DNA from: Phycisphaerae bacterium
GTDB taxonomy: Bacteria > Planctomycetota > Phycisphaerae > Phycisphaerales > SM1A02
NCBI GenBank assembly: GCA_002709755.1
Contig: PAQN01000058.1
Coordinates: 1-38,149 of the forward strand
DNA length: 38,149 bases
Direction: 5' to 3'
The translations under genes and the position numbers were made by a program. Of the stretch, positions 7,820 through 16,378 are shown piece by piece. Within the stretch, counting starts at the first letter, position 1. Each line of letters starts with the position of its first letter. The notes beneath the pieces are model-generated. The model saw nothing but the letters and a program-made list of their open reading frames with translations, was not told the DNA's origin and did no database searches.

Positions 7820-9016
7820 ATGAATGCCGATTCCAATCATACTTCGAGCCGCCTTGCCACGTGGCATTGGCTGCTGACCGATGACGGTGACAGGTTGCTC
7901 AGGCTCGCGGAGGAGATCGATCAGCCTCAGGTCGCCGATATCGCTCGCCTGCGTCGCCATGGGAATCAGGAACAGGTCGGCGTGGCTCTGGAGCTGGTCT
8001 CGGCGCGTCGCCGTGCGGCCCGGAAGTTCGTCTCTGCGCGGACTCTTTGGTGCGATCTGCCCGGGATCGAGCAGGCGACCGCTCAGGGCGTCGCCGAATG
8101 GAAGGCGGCTCGATTTCAACGACACGGGACCACTGACGTCATCGACGCCTGCTCGGGCATCGGGGGCGATGCGATGGCTCTTTCCACTTCGAACACCGTG
8201 GAAGCGTTCGACCTCGATCCGGTCCGAGTGTGGATGACGGAACGAAATGCCGGTTGCACGGCCCGCGCGGCCGATGTGACGAGCCTCTCCTTGGCCGGTC
8301 GACATCTGCACATCGATCCGGCCCGGCGGGATGAATCCAGCGGGAAGCGACACTGGCGGATCGAACAGCTCCAGCCTTCATGGGGGGAGTGTCTTTCGCT
8401 TCTCGCCGCGGCTCCCGGAGGAGCGTGCAAGCTGGGACCCGGTGTCCCCATGCCTTTGCCCGATCGGCCCGAGCATTCGGAACTGGAATTCATCCAGCAT
8501 CAGGGCCGGATGGTTCAGTGCGTGCTCTGGACCGGCGATCTCGTCGAGGCCCTGGAGGGTGAAACCGCCACGATTCTTCCCGAAGGCCTGACGATGTCAG
8601 GTGAATCGATCGAGATTCCCTGTGCCTCGCGTCTTCCCGAGGCCGGGGATCATCTGCTCGAACCGAGGCCCGCACTTGAACGCGCCGGCCTGATCGGATG
8701 TGGCTTGAATGCGGAGGGCATCGATGCCGCCGAGTTGGCGCCCGGCCTCGGCCTGCTTCTGGCCGACCGCGAAAGCGCGTCTTCCTGGTTCACCGACTGG
8801 ACGATCCGGGCGGTTCTGAATCTGCGCGAAAAAGCGGTGTCCGAGTGGTTGAGGGATCATGATGGTGGAGAAGTGGTCGCCCGGACGCGGGGTGGCGCCA
8901 TCGATGTCGACGGATGGGCCGCGGCCTTGCGAGGATCCGGTTCACGTGGGTTCGTCCTGTTCGGCCTTCGAATCGGTTCGGTCTCACGTGCGATCATCTG
9001 CGACGCACGAGACTGA
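7820..9016 (+). CDS. Class I SAM-dependent methyltransferase with THUMP-like C-terminal domain
   Basis: The ATG at 7820 follows GGAGG and AGGAAGG elements at 7801-7813, giving 398 residues. The frame is open well upstream, but that stretch is antisense to the neighbouring genes and is not coding. The N-terminus is helical. The SAM site is motif I DACSGIGGD at 109-117, with the acidic residue after strand 2 in DLDP (131-134) and a catalytic-loop DPARR at 166-170, which is typical of this family and resembles the D/NPPx motif of N-methyltransferases. The C-terminal region from about 280 (GLIGCGLNAEGIDAAELAPG) resembles the THUMP-like domain found in planctomycete and actinobacterial homologues. 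The substrate is probably RNA, but this is not proven for the family. Confidence 0.8.
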   Translation: MNADSNHTSSRLATWHWLLTDDGDRLLRLAEEIDQPQVADIARLRRHGNQEQVGVALELVSARRRAARKFVSARTLWCDLPGIEQATAQGVAEWKAARFQRHGTTDVIDACSGIGGDAMALSTSNTVEAFDLDPVRVWMTERNAGCTARAADVTSLSLAGRHLHIDPARRDESSGKRHWRIEQLQPSWGECLSLLAAAPGGACKLGPGVPMPLPDRPEHSELEFIQHQGRMVQCVLWTGDLVEALEGETATILPEGLTMSGESIEIPCASRLPEAGDHLLEPRPALERAGLIGCGLNAEGIDAAELAPGLGLLLADRESASSWFTDWTIRAVLNLREKAVSEWLRDHDGGEVVARTRGGAIDVDGWAAALRGSGSRGFVLFGLRIGSVSRAIICDARD

Positions 9017-9036
9017 GTCACCGGGTCCGGTCACGG

Positions 9037-10227
9037 TCAGTTCGCCAGACGAAGAACGAGATCCGCCGGAAGGAAGCTCGAGCCCCACACCGCGATCACG
9101 CCGATGATCGTGGCGAAGACGATCAGGATGACGACTTCCGAGAGAAGCAGGGTGACGTAGGTGCCTCTGGAGATTCCGATCATCCGCAACGTCGCGAGTT
9201 CGTCCTTTCGAAGTCGGACCGAAAGAACGAGCACGAGTCCGATCACGGCGAGCGTCGCCGCTCCGGTCGCGAGCAGGACCCCGCCCACCAGAGCGCCCAC
9301 TCTGAAGACACGTTCGAGTATCTCCTGGACCACCGATGATGGCGTGACCAGAAGGAGATCCTCGCGTCGATCGAGTCTTGCGGAAAGAATGGTGCCGCTC
9401 TTCTCGTCATTCGGAATGATGATGATGGCTTCGATGGGGAGATCGCTGGGCGCACCGTGGAAATGAAGTGAATCCAGACGATCCGGTGTCAGTTCGGTGT
9501 AGGGCGTGACCGCGGCGCTGGCGATGGGGCGTCCATCGTTGTCGCCCATCAGCACATGAGGATCCGTCTCATCATCGATCTCTATGTGGACATGGCCGTG
9601 ACCCGCGATGATCCAGCTTGTTCTCAGATCGCAGAAGACGGCCGCGTCGTCGGCTGATTCACTCCTCGCCAGCACGCCCGTGATTCTGAGGCGCAGTGGG
9701 TAGCCTCCGCCGATGTCCAGCAGGCCCTCGGGATCCGTGAGGATCACGTCACCCGGGCCGAGTCCGGTGGAGGCGGCGACATCGGCTCCCAGCACGCATT
9801 CTCCGGGGACGGCGAAGGAGCGTCCGGTCTCCACGAAGCGCTCGCGATACCGCAGATACTCGACGTCGGTCCCGACCACTGGATGGCCCGAAGCCCGGGC
9901 TGCAAGCGAAAGCGGAATCGAGGTGGCAAGCTGGCTCTGATTGATCGCATCCGATTCGCGTATCGGGAAGGAATCCAGCGGTTCGGGAAGAAACCAGAGC
10001 GAGGCGAGCACCAGGTCGACGCTGCCTCCCGGCGCGCCCAGGACCAGCGGAGTCGCTTCGGCCCGCCTCATCGTGGCGACTTCGCCGCGCTCGAGAAGCG
10101 AGCCTGTCACCAGCGGCAATGCGATGGAGATCCCAAGCGCGAGGGTGATGGTGCAGCTTCGAAAGCCGTGAAACGTCAGGTGCCGCCAGGCGAGCGTGAT
10201 CGCATGAAGGTGTGCGCGCAATGTCAA
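9037..10227 (-). CDS. ABC transporter permease, FtsX/MacB type
   Basis: A 396-residue permease with one N-terminal transmembrane helix (SCTITLALGISIALPLVTG), a long extracytoplasmic domain (about 45-300) and three C-terminal helices from about 305: VGALVGGVLLATGAATLAVIGLVLVLS, TYVTLLLSEVVILIVFATIIG and a last one near IAVWGSSFLP. The cytoplasmic loop RLRKDELATLRMIGISR is the FtsX-family coupling segment. The start is TTG at 10227, with AGGAGG 7 nt upstream and a TTGA overlap with the ATPase stop, so translation is coupled. Permeases of this topology act in lipoprotein release, peptide export or mechanotransmission rather than solute uptake. The substrate cannot be told from the sequence. Confidence 0.9.
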   Translation of the reverse strand: MTLRAHLHAITLAWRHLTFHGFRSCTITLALGISIALPLVTGSLLERGEVATMRRAEATPLVLGAPGGSVDLVLASLWFLPEPLDSFPIRESDAINQSQLATSIPLSLAARASGHPVVGTDVEYLRYRERFVETGRSFAVPGECVLGADVAASTGLGPGDVILTDPEGLLDIGGGYPLRLRITGVLARSESADDAAVFCDLRTSWIIAGHGHVHIEIDDETDPHVLMGDNDGRPIASAAVTPYTELTPDRLDSLHFHGAPSDLPIEAIIIIPNDEKSGTILSARLDRREDLLLVTPSSVVQEILERVFRVGALVGGVLLATGAATLAVIGLVLVLSVRLRKDELATLRMIGISRGTYVTLLLSEVVILIVFATIIGVIAVWGSSFLPADLVLRLAN

Positions 10228-10970
10228 CTGGCACCCTCCTTCATCTCGGTGGCCGCGAGGTTCCGCTCGGAGAGATCGAAGACTTCATCGAAGCGGGGAA
10301 GAATCTCGTGGTCGTGAGTGATGACCAGAAGCGCGGCGCCGGCCGTCGCGACCTCCTCGAAGAGAAGATCAAGCACGGATTCTGCGGTCGTGGGGTCGAG
10401 ATTGCCGGTGGGCTCGTCCGCAAGCACCAGGCGGGGCGTTCCAATCAACGCGCGGCAGATCGCGGCTCGCTGTCGCTCTCCCTGTGACAATCTCTGAGGT
10501 CGTCTCTTCAGGAGCCCCTGGATGCCGGCTCGTCGCGCGAGTTCATGCGCGCGATCCCGAATCTCCGACGTCACGGGTCGTCCCGCAAGTCTGACCGGCA
10601 GCAGGATCGAGTCGAGCACCGTCAGGTAGTCGAGGAGCCTGAATTCCTGAAAGACGAGCCCGACGGATTCGAGTCGCAGTAGTCTGCGCGATTCGTCACC
10701 CATGTCGGAGAGGTCGCGTCCTTCGAACTCGATCGTGCCGTTCTGCGGCGTTCGAATGCCGCAGGTCAGATCGAGCAGAGTCGATTTGCCGCACCCACTT
10801 CGTCCGATGAGCGCCATGGTCCGGCCCGTCTCGAGTGTGAAGTCATCGAGCCGCAGACGAAAGCTGGTGCCCGGATATCTGAAATCGAGATCGCTGGCTT
10901 TCAGAAGTGGTTCGACGTCGGACATGTTGTGGTCTGCATTGCTGGAACGATTGTTGTCCTGGTCGGACAT
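10224..10970 (-). CDS. ABC transporter ATP-binding protein, LolD/MacB type
   Basis: A 248-residue nucleotide-binding subunit with all motifs: Walker A GRSGCGKST at 56-64, Q-loop VFQEF (Gln108), signature LSQGERQR at 161-168, Walker B LVLADEPTGNLD from 181 and the H-loop histidine in ITHD at 219. The ADEPTGNLD form is typical of LolD/MacB/FtsE ATPases, which pair with FtsX-type permeases such as the one directly downstream. The first 15 residues (MSDQDNNRSSNADHN) are polar, and a second in-frame ATG at 10925 is a possible alternative start. Neither start has a strong Shine-Dalgarno. Divergent from the sialidase-like gene, with only about 23 nt between the start codons. Confidence 0.92.
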   Translation of the reverse strand: MSDQDNNRSSNADHNMSDVEPLLKASDLDFRYPGTSFRLRLDDFTLETGRTMALIGRSGCGKSTLLDLTCGIRTPQNGTIEFEGRDLSDMGDESRRLLRLESVGLVFQEFRLLDYLTVLDSILLPVRLAGRPVTSEIRDRAHELARRAGIQGLLKRRPQRLSQGERQRAAICRALIGTPRLVLADEPTGNLDPTTAESVLDLLFEEVATAGAALLVITHDHEILPRFDEVFDLSERNLAATEMKEGAS

Positions 10971-10993
10971 GAAGGGTCGATAGGAGGCACATG

Positions 10994-12154
10994 ATGCAGT
11001 CGACAGGCAAATCCTCGGCGCTCACGTGCATCGTGAGTATAGGTCTTCTCGCAACCGGAGTTCCAGCTCAGGAGAGTGCTTTCATGACAAAGCCACCAGA
11101 TGTCCCAGCGGCCGCCGAGAGTCGGGTGCTGCTCGTGTTGAATCCCGACGAGCGAACCCCGAGACATAGTGAGGGCGATCTTCTGAGACTCGCCGATGGC
11201 GGGCTTCTGTTCGTCTGGACGCGTTTCAGTGCGGGAACGGGGGGAGATCACGATCCAGCCGATCTGGTCGCGGCCGTCTCCGACGATGACGGCCTGACCT
11301 GGTCCGAGCCACGCGTCGTGGTGGCTTCCGAGGGAGGGATGAACGTGATGAGCGTCACCCTGCGTCGACTTCCGGACGATCGGATCGCTCTCTTTCACCT
11401 CGTCAAGCATTCTCTCGTGAACTGTCGGCCCGTGGTTCGTTTCTCCTCCGACGAGGGCGGGACCTGGTCCGAGCCCGTCGAGATCGTTCCTTCCGATGAT
11501 GTCGGTTACGACGTCCTGAACAACGACCGCGTCTTCATCGATTCGAACGGGCGCCTGGTCGTTCCCGTCGCCCGACATGCCGGGGTCGGCATGACATCGG
11601 ATTTCTCGCCGGCCGGCAGACTTCGATGTCATGTGTCCGCGGACGGAGGCGCCAGCTGGTCGGCAGGCGCGTGGGCTCCCGATGTTTCCGGCGTGGCCCT
11701 GCAGGAACCGGGTGTCTTCGCGGCCTCGGATGGCGGGTTGCGCATGCACGCACGCACCGACGACGGCCGACACTACATCATGTCCTCCGATGACGCAGGC
11801 ATGACCTTCTCATCGCCCCGTCCATGGACGCTTCGAAGTCCCCTCAGCCCGGCCACCGTCGAACGACTCGAGGACGGAGATCTTCTGGCGCTGTGGAACG
11901 AACCGCCGGCCGATGTGGAGGCGTCCACCTCCCCCAGGACACCCCTGGTCGCGGCACGCTCGTCCGATGATGGCGTGACGTGGGGGGAGCGCGCGATTCT
12001 CTTCGATCATCCGAACGGCTGGTACTGCTATGTCGCTCATCTGGCCTCTGAAAAAGGGATGTTTCTGGCGACGTGTGCCGGTGATCGTTCCGACGGAAAC
12101 GGTCTGGAGACCACGGTCGTGATCGAGGCGCCACTTCCTCCTCCCGCACCCTGA
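10994..12154 (+). CDS. Secreted sialidase-like (BNR/Asp-box) beta-propeller protein
   Basis: ATG codons at 10991 and 10994 are in frame. AGGAGG at 10982-10987 is spaced best for 10994, giving 386 residues. An N-terminal signal peptide (ALTCIVSIGLLATGVPA) implies export. At least five Asp-box motifs follow: SDDDGLTW, SSDEGGTW, SADGGASW, SDDAGMTF and SSDDGVTW, each marking one blade of a six-bladed propeller as in exo-alpha-sialidases. An early RHSEGDLLRLADGG resembles the start of planctomycete sialidase-family proteins with an arginine near the active site. Whether it cleaves sialic acid or another sugar ester is not shown by the sequence. A glycan-degrading role fits the neighbouring sugar genes. 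Confidence 0.85.
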   Translation: MQSTGKSSALTCIVSIGLLATGVPAQESAFMTKPPDVPAAAESRVLLVLNPDERTPRHSEGDLLRLADGGLLFVWTRFSAGTGGDHDPADLVAAVSDDDGLTWSEPRVVVASEGGMNVMSVTLRRLPDDRIALFHLVKHSLVNCRPVVRFSSDEGGTWSEPVEIVPSDDVGYDVLNNDRVFIDSNGRLVVPVARHAGVGMTSDFSPAGRLRCHVSADGGASWSAGAWAPDVSGVALQEPGVFAASDGGLRMHARTDDGRHYIMSSDDAGMTFSSPRPWTLRSPLSPATVERLEDGDLLALWNEPPADVEASTSPRTPLVAARSSDDGVTWGERAILFDHPNGWYCYVAHLASEKGMFLATCAGDRSDGNGLETTVVIEAPLPPPAP

Positions 12155-12231
12155 ATGAAAGCCTGGCGCAAAATCTCCGGACGCTGCCGACTCGGTCTCA
12201 TCCAGGTCGTCGTGGGTGCTTCCAATGAAAA

Positions 12232-12261
12232 GCGCCCGCCCCGCTGGTTCGGGGCAGGCGC
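12232..12261 (-). terminator. Rho-independent terminator after the Gfo/Idh/MocA gene
   Basis: A 12-bp stem with a 6-nt loop: arms at 12232-12243 and 12250-12261. Read on the minus strand it is followed by TTTT (12231-12228). The one non-Watson-Crick position is a U-G wobble in the minus-strand RNA but a C-A mismatch in the plus-strand RNA, so it belongs to the minus-strand operon. It lies about 40 nt after the oxidoreductase stop codon. Confidence 0.85.
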
Positions 12262-12300
12262 CTGAGATCGGTGGTGCGTTCGACGTCCTCGCGCTCGGTC

Positions 12301-13671
12301 TCAGGAGAGTTCGAGTCCGGGGACGTCCCAGCCGCTTCGGTACGCGCCACGCACGTACTGGTTGGCTTCCGGGAAGTCGGGGAACGTCATCTTGCGTGCG
12401 TCGTAGGCGAGCTTCTGGTTCGGGAAGCGCGAGGCAAGCGCACCGAGCGAGAGGATCTCGCACATGCGTCCCGCGAAGCCGAAGTTCGACTGGGTCTGCG
12501 ATCCGCCGAGTGCGGCGTCGACCCACTGGTGCCAGTGGTTCTGCTCCGGCATGTCGGGGAGCGTGACGTCCTTGAGCTTGCCGTCCACGAACACCTGCGG
12601 GGGATCTCCGTCCATGTTGACCAGGAGCGTCGCCTTGGACCCGACCACCGCGACGGTGTTCTGGCCGAGATTGAAGTCCTCGTCGATGTTGAGTTCCGAG
12701 TGCTTGGGGACCCTGCCGCCATCGGTCCAGCTGAACTTGACGGTCTTGCCACCGCTTGCGTCGACACCGGCCATCTCGAAGATCACGCGTTCCGTGGACG
12801 GGAACATGTCATCTGTCGCGTCGGTGGCTTCGACCACGACGGACTTCGGCTTGTACAGCTTGAACGCCTGGATCGGTGTGTCGCAGATGTGACAGGCCAT
12901 GTCTCCCAGCGCACCGCATCCGAAATCTCGGAAGCCGCGCCATTTGAACGGTGCGTAGGTGTCCTTCTTGTAGTCGCGCATCGGCGCGACGCCGATCCAC
13001 AGATCCCAATCGAGATAGCTGGGGACGGGGTCGCTGCCGGCGGGACGATCCTCGCCCTGCGGCCACCAGCCAGCCGGCCGATCGCTCCAGGCATGGATCT
13101 CGGTCAGTTCGCCGATGATGCCGTCACGAAGCATCGAGAGCGCCTGGCGCTTGGAGATGCGCGAGGCGTTCTGCGTGCCCATCTGGGTGGCCACGACCGG
13201 CTTGCGGATCGCGACGTCGCGCAGGCGACGTGACTCGTAGATCGTGTGGGTCAGGGGCTTCTGGCAGTAGACGCTCTTGTTCTCCATGAGCGCGGTCATC
13301 GAGATCGGTGCGTGCATGTGGTCCGGGGTGGACACGATCACGGCATCGAAACTGCTTCCCATGGTGTCGAACATCTCTCGCCAGTCGCGGAACTTCTTCG
13401 CTTCATCGAACGTGTCCGATGCATTTTCAAGCTGGTTCTTGTCGACGTCGCAGAGCGCCGCGATCTCGACCGCGGCGTGCGAGGCGACGTTTCGCAGATC
13501 GTTCCAGCCCATGCCTCCGACGCCCACCGCTCCGACTCTCAGGATCTCGCTGCGGCCGCCCCGGCCCGCGAACGGTTTCCAGGCCATGCCGGCCATGGGA
13601 GAGACCGCTGCGGCGCCCAGAGTGGTCTTCACGAAAGATCTTCTGTCTATGGCTCTCTTGTTCTTGGACAA
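12301..13671 (-). CDS. TAT-exported Gfo/Idh/MocA-family oxidoreductase
   Basis: A 456-residue protein starting at TTG (13671) with AGGAG 7 nt upstream. No in-frame ATG lies before the signal sequence, so TTG is the credible start. The N-terminus holds a twin-arginine signal (DRRSFVKTTLGAAAVSP). The Rossmann motif GAVGVGGMG is at about 48-55, with an acidic residue closing strand 2 (CDVDKNQ). The family EKP motif appears as QKP at 137-139 (VYCQKPLTH), a variant common in planctomycete exported members. The C-terminal part is the substrate-binding alpha/beta domain. Such proteins oxidise or reduce sugars or sugar acids with tightly bound NAD(P). TAT export fits folding with the cofactor before transport. 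Last gene of the MFS-DUF1080 operon, 21 nt after DUF1080. Confidence 0.92.
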   Translation of the reverse strand: MSKNKRAIDRRSFVKTTLGAAAVSPMAGMAWKPFAGRGGRSEILRVGAVGVGGMGWNDLRNVASHAAVEIAALCDVDKNQLENASDTFDEAKKFRDWREMFDTMGSSFDAVIVSTPDHMHAPISMTALMENKSVYCQKPLTHTIYESRRLRDVAIRKPVVATQMGTQNASRISKRQALSMLRDGIIGELTEIHAWSDRPAGWWPQGEDRPAGSDPVPSYLDWDLWIGVAPMRDYKKDTYAPFKWRGFRDFGCGALGDMACHICDTPIQAFKLYKPKSVVVEATDATDDMFPSTERVIFEMAGVDASGGKTVKFSWTDGGRVPKHSELNIDEDFNLGQNTVAVVGSKATLLVNMDGDPPQVFVDGKLKDVTLPDMPEQNHWHQWVDAALGGSQTQSNFGFAGRMCEILSLGALASRFPNQKLAYDARKMTFPDFPEANQYVRGAYRSGWDVPGLELS

Positions 13672-13692
13672 GTCAAATCTCCTGATCTGGGT

Positions 13693-14877
13693 CTAGTCTT
13701 GCGGGGTCTTTCTTTGAGACGACCCGAGTCTCCTGATTCGTATGTTACGGTATGCCACGTCGTCACCGTGGCCACAAAAGCCAATATGTCCACTCTTTCG
13801 ATCAAGTCCGGGGTGCTTCTGGCCTGACAACGTCCCCTCGGACGTGGCGTCATCGAGGTCGCAGTCCAGAATGACCGTGCCGTTGAGTGTGATTCGAACC
13901 TTGCGACCCTCGACCCGGATCTCCTCGGTGTTCCACTCGCCGACGGGGCGCTGGTAGCCCGGAAGCGCGGGTGAGATTCCGTAGATCGAACCGTGTCGTT
14001 GCCATGGTTTGATTCCCTTGTAGCGCCGATCACCGTTGTCGAGCACCTGGCTCTCCATGCCCAGGTAGGCGGGGTCTCCGTCGAGCGGGGCACGGAGGGC
14101 GATGCCGTTGTTGCTTCCCGGCGAGAGCTTGAACTCGAATCGAAGCACGAAATCATCGAAGACCTCGGCCGTCAGCAGATTGCCCCCGAACTGCGCCTTG
14201 CTGCATTCGATCGCACCGTCTCGCACTCGGTAGCCCTTGGTGGCGCCCGTCCATCCATCAAGGGTCCTGCCATCGAACAACGACTCGAATTCGGGCGTGT
14301 CATGCCTGACGATCGAGAGGGAGACGTCGTCGATGAGCATCCGAGGGTCGTCGGAGTCACTGTCGGAGTCGCTCCCCTGATGCTCGAAGACCAGCATGTA
14401 CGGCATGTCTTCGGGAGCGTCCTCGGGCAGAGTGAAGGTTCCATGCCGTCGGTGCCATGTGGCCGAGTCGCTCTGGCCGGCCTGGATGTCCGCCTTCTTC
14501 GTCATCCTGCCATCCAGCAGCATGACCTCGAGTCGGGCATCCTGCGGCAGCTTCTGCGACCAGGCGACGTCGTAGGTCACACCCGGCTTCAGTGACAACG
14601 GTCTGTTTCGCATGTCGGCGAGGTTCATGACCGCACTCGCCCCGGGTTCGAGCAGGAGGACCTCGCCCGAGCCGAATTCCGAATCCTTCTCATCATGGTT
14701 CGAAAGGCGGGCGTCACCCGATCGTTCCAGCGCGCCTCCGCTTTTCGTCGATGGGTGGTACCAGCCCCAGTTGGCGCTCCCGTCGAGGCCTCCGTTGTGC
14801 AGGGCCGTCGGTTTCAGGTGCTGCGACTGCGCGGGCGCCTGAAGCAGGCATGTCATGAGAAGCAGAACTGGTGTCAT
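13693..14877 (-). CDS. Secreted DUF1080 (3-keto-disaccharide hydrolase-type) protein
   Basis: A 394-residue protein with a signal peptide (MTPVLLLMTCLLQAPAQS). The ATG at 14877 overlaps the MFS stop codon by 4 nt and has GGGAG 9 nt upstream. About 20-175 is a beta-sandwich-like domain (PGVTYDVAWSQKLP, then DDPRMLIDDVSLSI) resembling a carbohydrate-binding module. An acidic linker GSDSDSDSDDP lies inside it. The DUF1080 domain starts at about 185 with SLFDGRTLDGWTG and contains VLRFEFKLSPGSNNGIALR and WNTEEIRVEGRKVRITLNG, the concanavalin-like fold of this family. Some members are now known to hydrolyse 3-keto-glycosides. Pairing with a Gfo/Idh/MocA oxidoreductase, which can make 3-keto sugars, supports that role (inference). 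Confidence 0.88.
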   Translation of the reverse strand: MTPVLLLMTCLLQAPAQSQHLKPTALHNGGLDGSANWGWYHPSTKSGGALERSGDARLSNHDEKDSEFGSGEVLLLEPGASAVMNLADMRNRPLSLKPGVTYDVAWSQKLPQDARLEVMLLDGRMTKKADIQAGQSDSATWHRRHGTFTLPEDAPEDMPYMLVFEHQGSDSDSDSDDPRMLIDDVSLSIVRHDTPEFESLFDGRTLDGWTGATKGYRVRDGAIECSKAQFGGNLLTAEVFDDFVLRFEFKLSPGSNNGIALRAPLDGDPAYLGMESQVLDNGDRRYKGIKPWQRHGSIYGISPALPGYQRPVGEWNTEEIRVEGRKVRITLNGTVILDCDLDDATSEGTLSGQKHPGLDRKSGHIGFCGHGDDVAYRNIRIRRLGSSQRKTPQD

Positions 14878-16265
14878 GTCGATTGGCTCCCAGGGGTGAC
14901 GGATTCCTCGTCCACGGTACCGAGTTGGTCGGTCCGAGTCTCGGATTTCGAGTCCTCGTCATGCCATGGTCGGCAGAAGGGAAGCAGCATGATGATTCCG
15001 ACCTGGATCACGGCTGCCATGAGGTAGATCGATCTGATGTCCATGAGTGGCCCGGATTCCTGCGATTCCGCGACCAGCCATGGTGAGATGTTGTTTCCGA
15101 TCGAATAACTGAGATTCAACATGGACATGTAGGCGGTGAACTGCGTGGCGGCGATCAGACGCCAGCTGACCGACATGAACAAGGCGAAGAGGGTCACCGT
15201 GAGCATGCCCTGCGTGGCGTCGGTCACCACGATGTAGACCGACAGAAGCGTCTGGTCCTCCCACCACGGTCTCGGGGCGATGGCGAACGCCGCGAGAAGC
15301 AATGCGTAGAACACGCAGGCCACGCCGGCGAGCCTTCGCACGCCGATGAGATCGGCCGCGAATCCACCCACCAGGCAACCGGTGATTCCGGCCGCGACAC
15401 CCCAGGTTCCGCTCAGGGTGCTGTAGGCCTCCTGAGTCCAGCCCAGATCGTTCATGAACAGGGTCATGCTCACGGGATAGGTCAGGCCGTTGGGGATCCA
15501 GACCATCAGCGCGAGGATGCCCGCCATGATGGTGCTGCGTCTTCCGAAGCCGCGGAACAATCGTCGGAGCAGCTCGCCCACGGAGTGGTTCGCGGATCCT
15601 TCGTCGGTCTGCGAGGCGTCCTCCGCCAGTCGGGCGGTCCATCGACCTCCGAACGGAAGAAGTCGTTCGCCGGGGCGTTCGCGTATGAAAATCGGAACGC
15701 ACATGATCATGCCGAGCAGGGTGACCATCCCAAGAATCGCCGTGGTCAGATCGGTGGCGGCCAGAACGGCGCCCAGACCGGCTCCGCCGATCGCAGTGCC
15801 CAGGTATTTCGAGCCGTACATCAGCCCGTTGACCCGGCCGCGCTCCTTCGGATCGAGGAGGTCCACGGCTAGTGCGTCGACGCCCACGTCCTGCAGCCCG
15901 CCGAACAGATTGTGTATGAAGATCAAGGTCGCCAGAATCGAGATGTTCTCGACCGGATCGCTGACGTTTCCGATCGTCAGGGCGGTCATCATCATCATCG
16001 ACTGCCCGAAGATGATCCAGGGCCTTCGGCGTCCGTATGCCGGGATCTGAAAACGATCGACGATCGGTCCCCAGCACCACTTGAACGACCAGGGGAGAAC
16101 CGATGCGGTCGCGATCGCCGCGATGCCCATCGTCGAGGCGCCCTGCGTGACCAGCCAGGCGGTCATCGCGATGGTGATGAAGCCGTGGGGGATCCCCTGA
16201 GCGCAATACAGGATGCACAGGCAGATGATCCGAAGAAGAGGATTTCGAGACATGCTGATGGCCAT
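14874..16265 (-). CDS. MFS transporter, AmpG/PAT-like
   Basis: A membrane protein of about 463 residues with roughly 12 hydrophobic segments. The first helix LYCAQGIPHGFITIAMTAWL and the loop KWCWGPIVDRFQIPAYGRRR match the AmpG (muropeptide permease)/PAT family, where QGIP and WxPxVDR are characteristic. The start is uncertain: ATG at 16265 has a close GGGA element, ATG at 16253 is possible, and the frame extends to a TTG at 16316. The gene overlaps the DUF1080 gene by 4 nt (ATGA), so it heads a three-gene operon. It probably brings a glycoside or oligosaccharide, or its breakdown product, into the cytoplasm (inference from neighbours). A true anhydro-muropeptide role is possible but has no support in the context. 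Confidence 0.85.
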   Translation of the reverse strand: MAISMSRNPLLRIICLCILYCAQGIPHGFITIAMTAWLVTQGASTMGIAAIATASVLPWSFKWCWGPIVDRFQIPAYGRRRPWIIFGQSMMMMTALTIGNVSDPVENISILATLIFIHNLFGGLQDVGVDALAVDLLDPKERGRVNGLMYGSKYLGTAIGGAGLGAVLAATDLTTAILGMVTLLGMIMCVPIFIRERPGERLLPFGGRWTARLAEDASQTDEGSANHSVGELLRRLFRGFGRRSTIMAGILALMVWIPNGLTYPVSMTLFMNDLGWTQEAYSTLSGTWGVAAGITGCLVGGFAADLIGVRRLAGVACVFYALLLAAFAIAPRPWWEDQTLLSVYIVVTDATQGMLTVTLFALFMSVSWRLIAATQFTAYMSMLNLSYSIGNNISPWLVAESQESGPLMDIRSIYLMAAVIQVGIIMLLPFCRPWHDEDSKSETRTDQLGTVDEESVTPGSQST

Positions 16266-16378
16266 CGTTCCCTGCAGGCTACCTTTTTTCAGCCTCCTTG
16301 CCGCGGTTTCTCTCAAGATACGTGCCGATCCGCACCGAACCGGGTAGCATCCGGAATCGATCCTCTCATGGAGACTTC

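Noticed and set aside
10901-11773. 290-codon minus-strand frame opposite the sialidase-like gene
   Set aside because: The plus strand carries a signal peptide and five Asp boxes. The opposite frame has no recognisable domain and crosses the ABC gene start.
12271-13233. 320-codon plus-strand frame opposite the Gfo/Idh/MocA gene
   Set aside because: The minus strand encodes a well-supported oxidoreductase. The plus frame is a GC-bias shadow.
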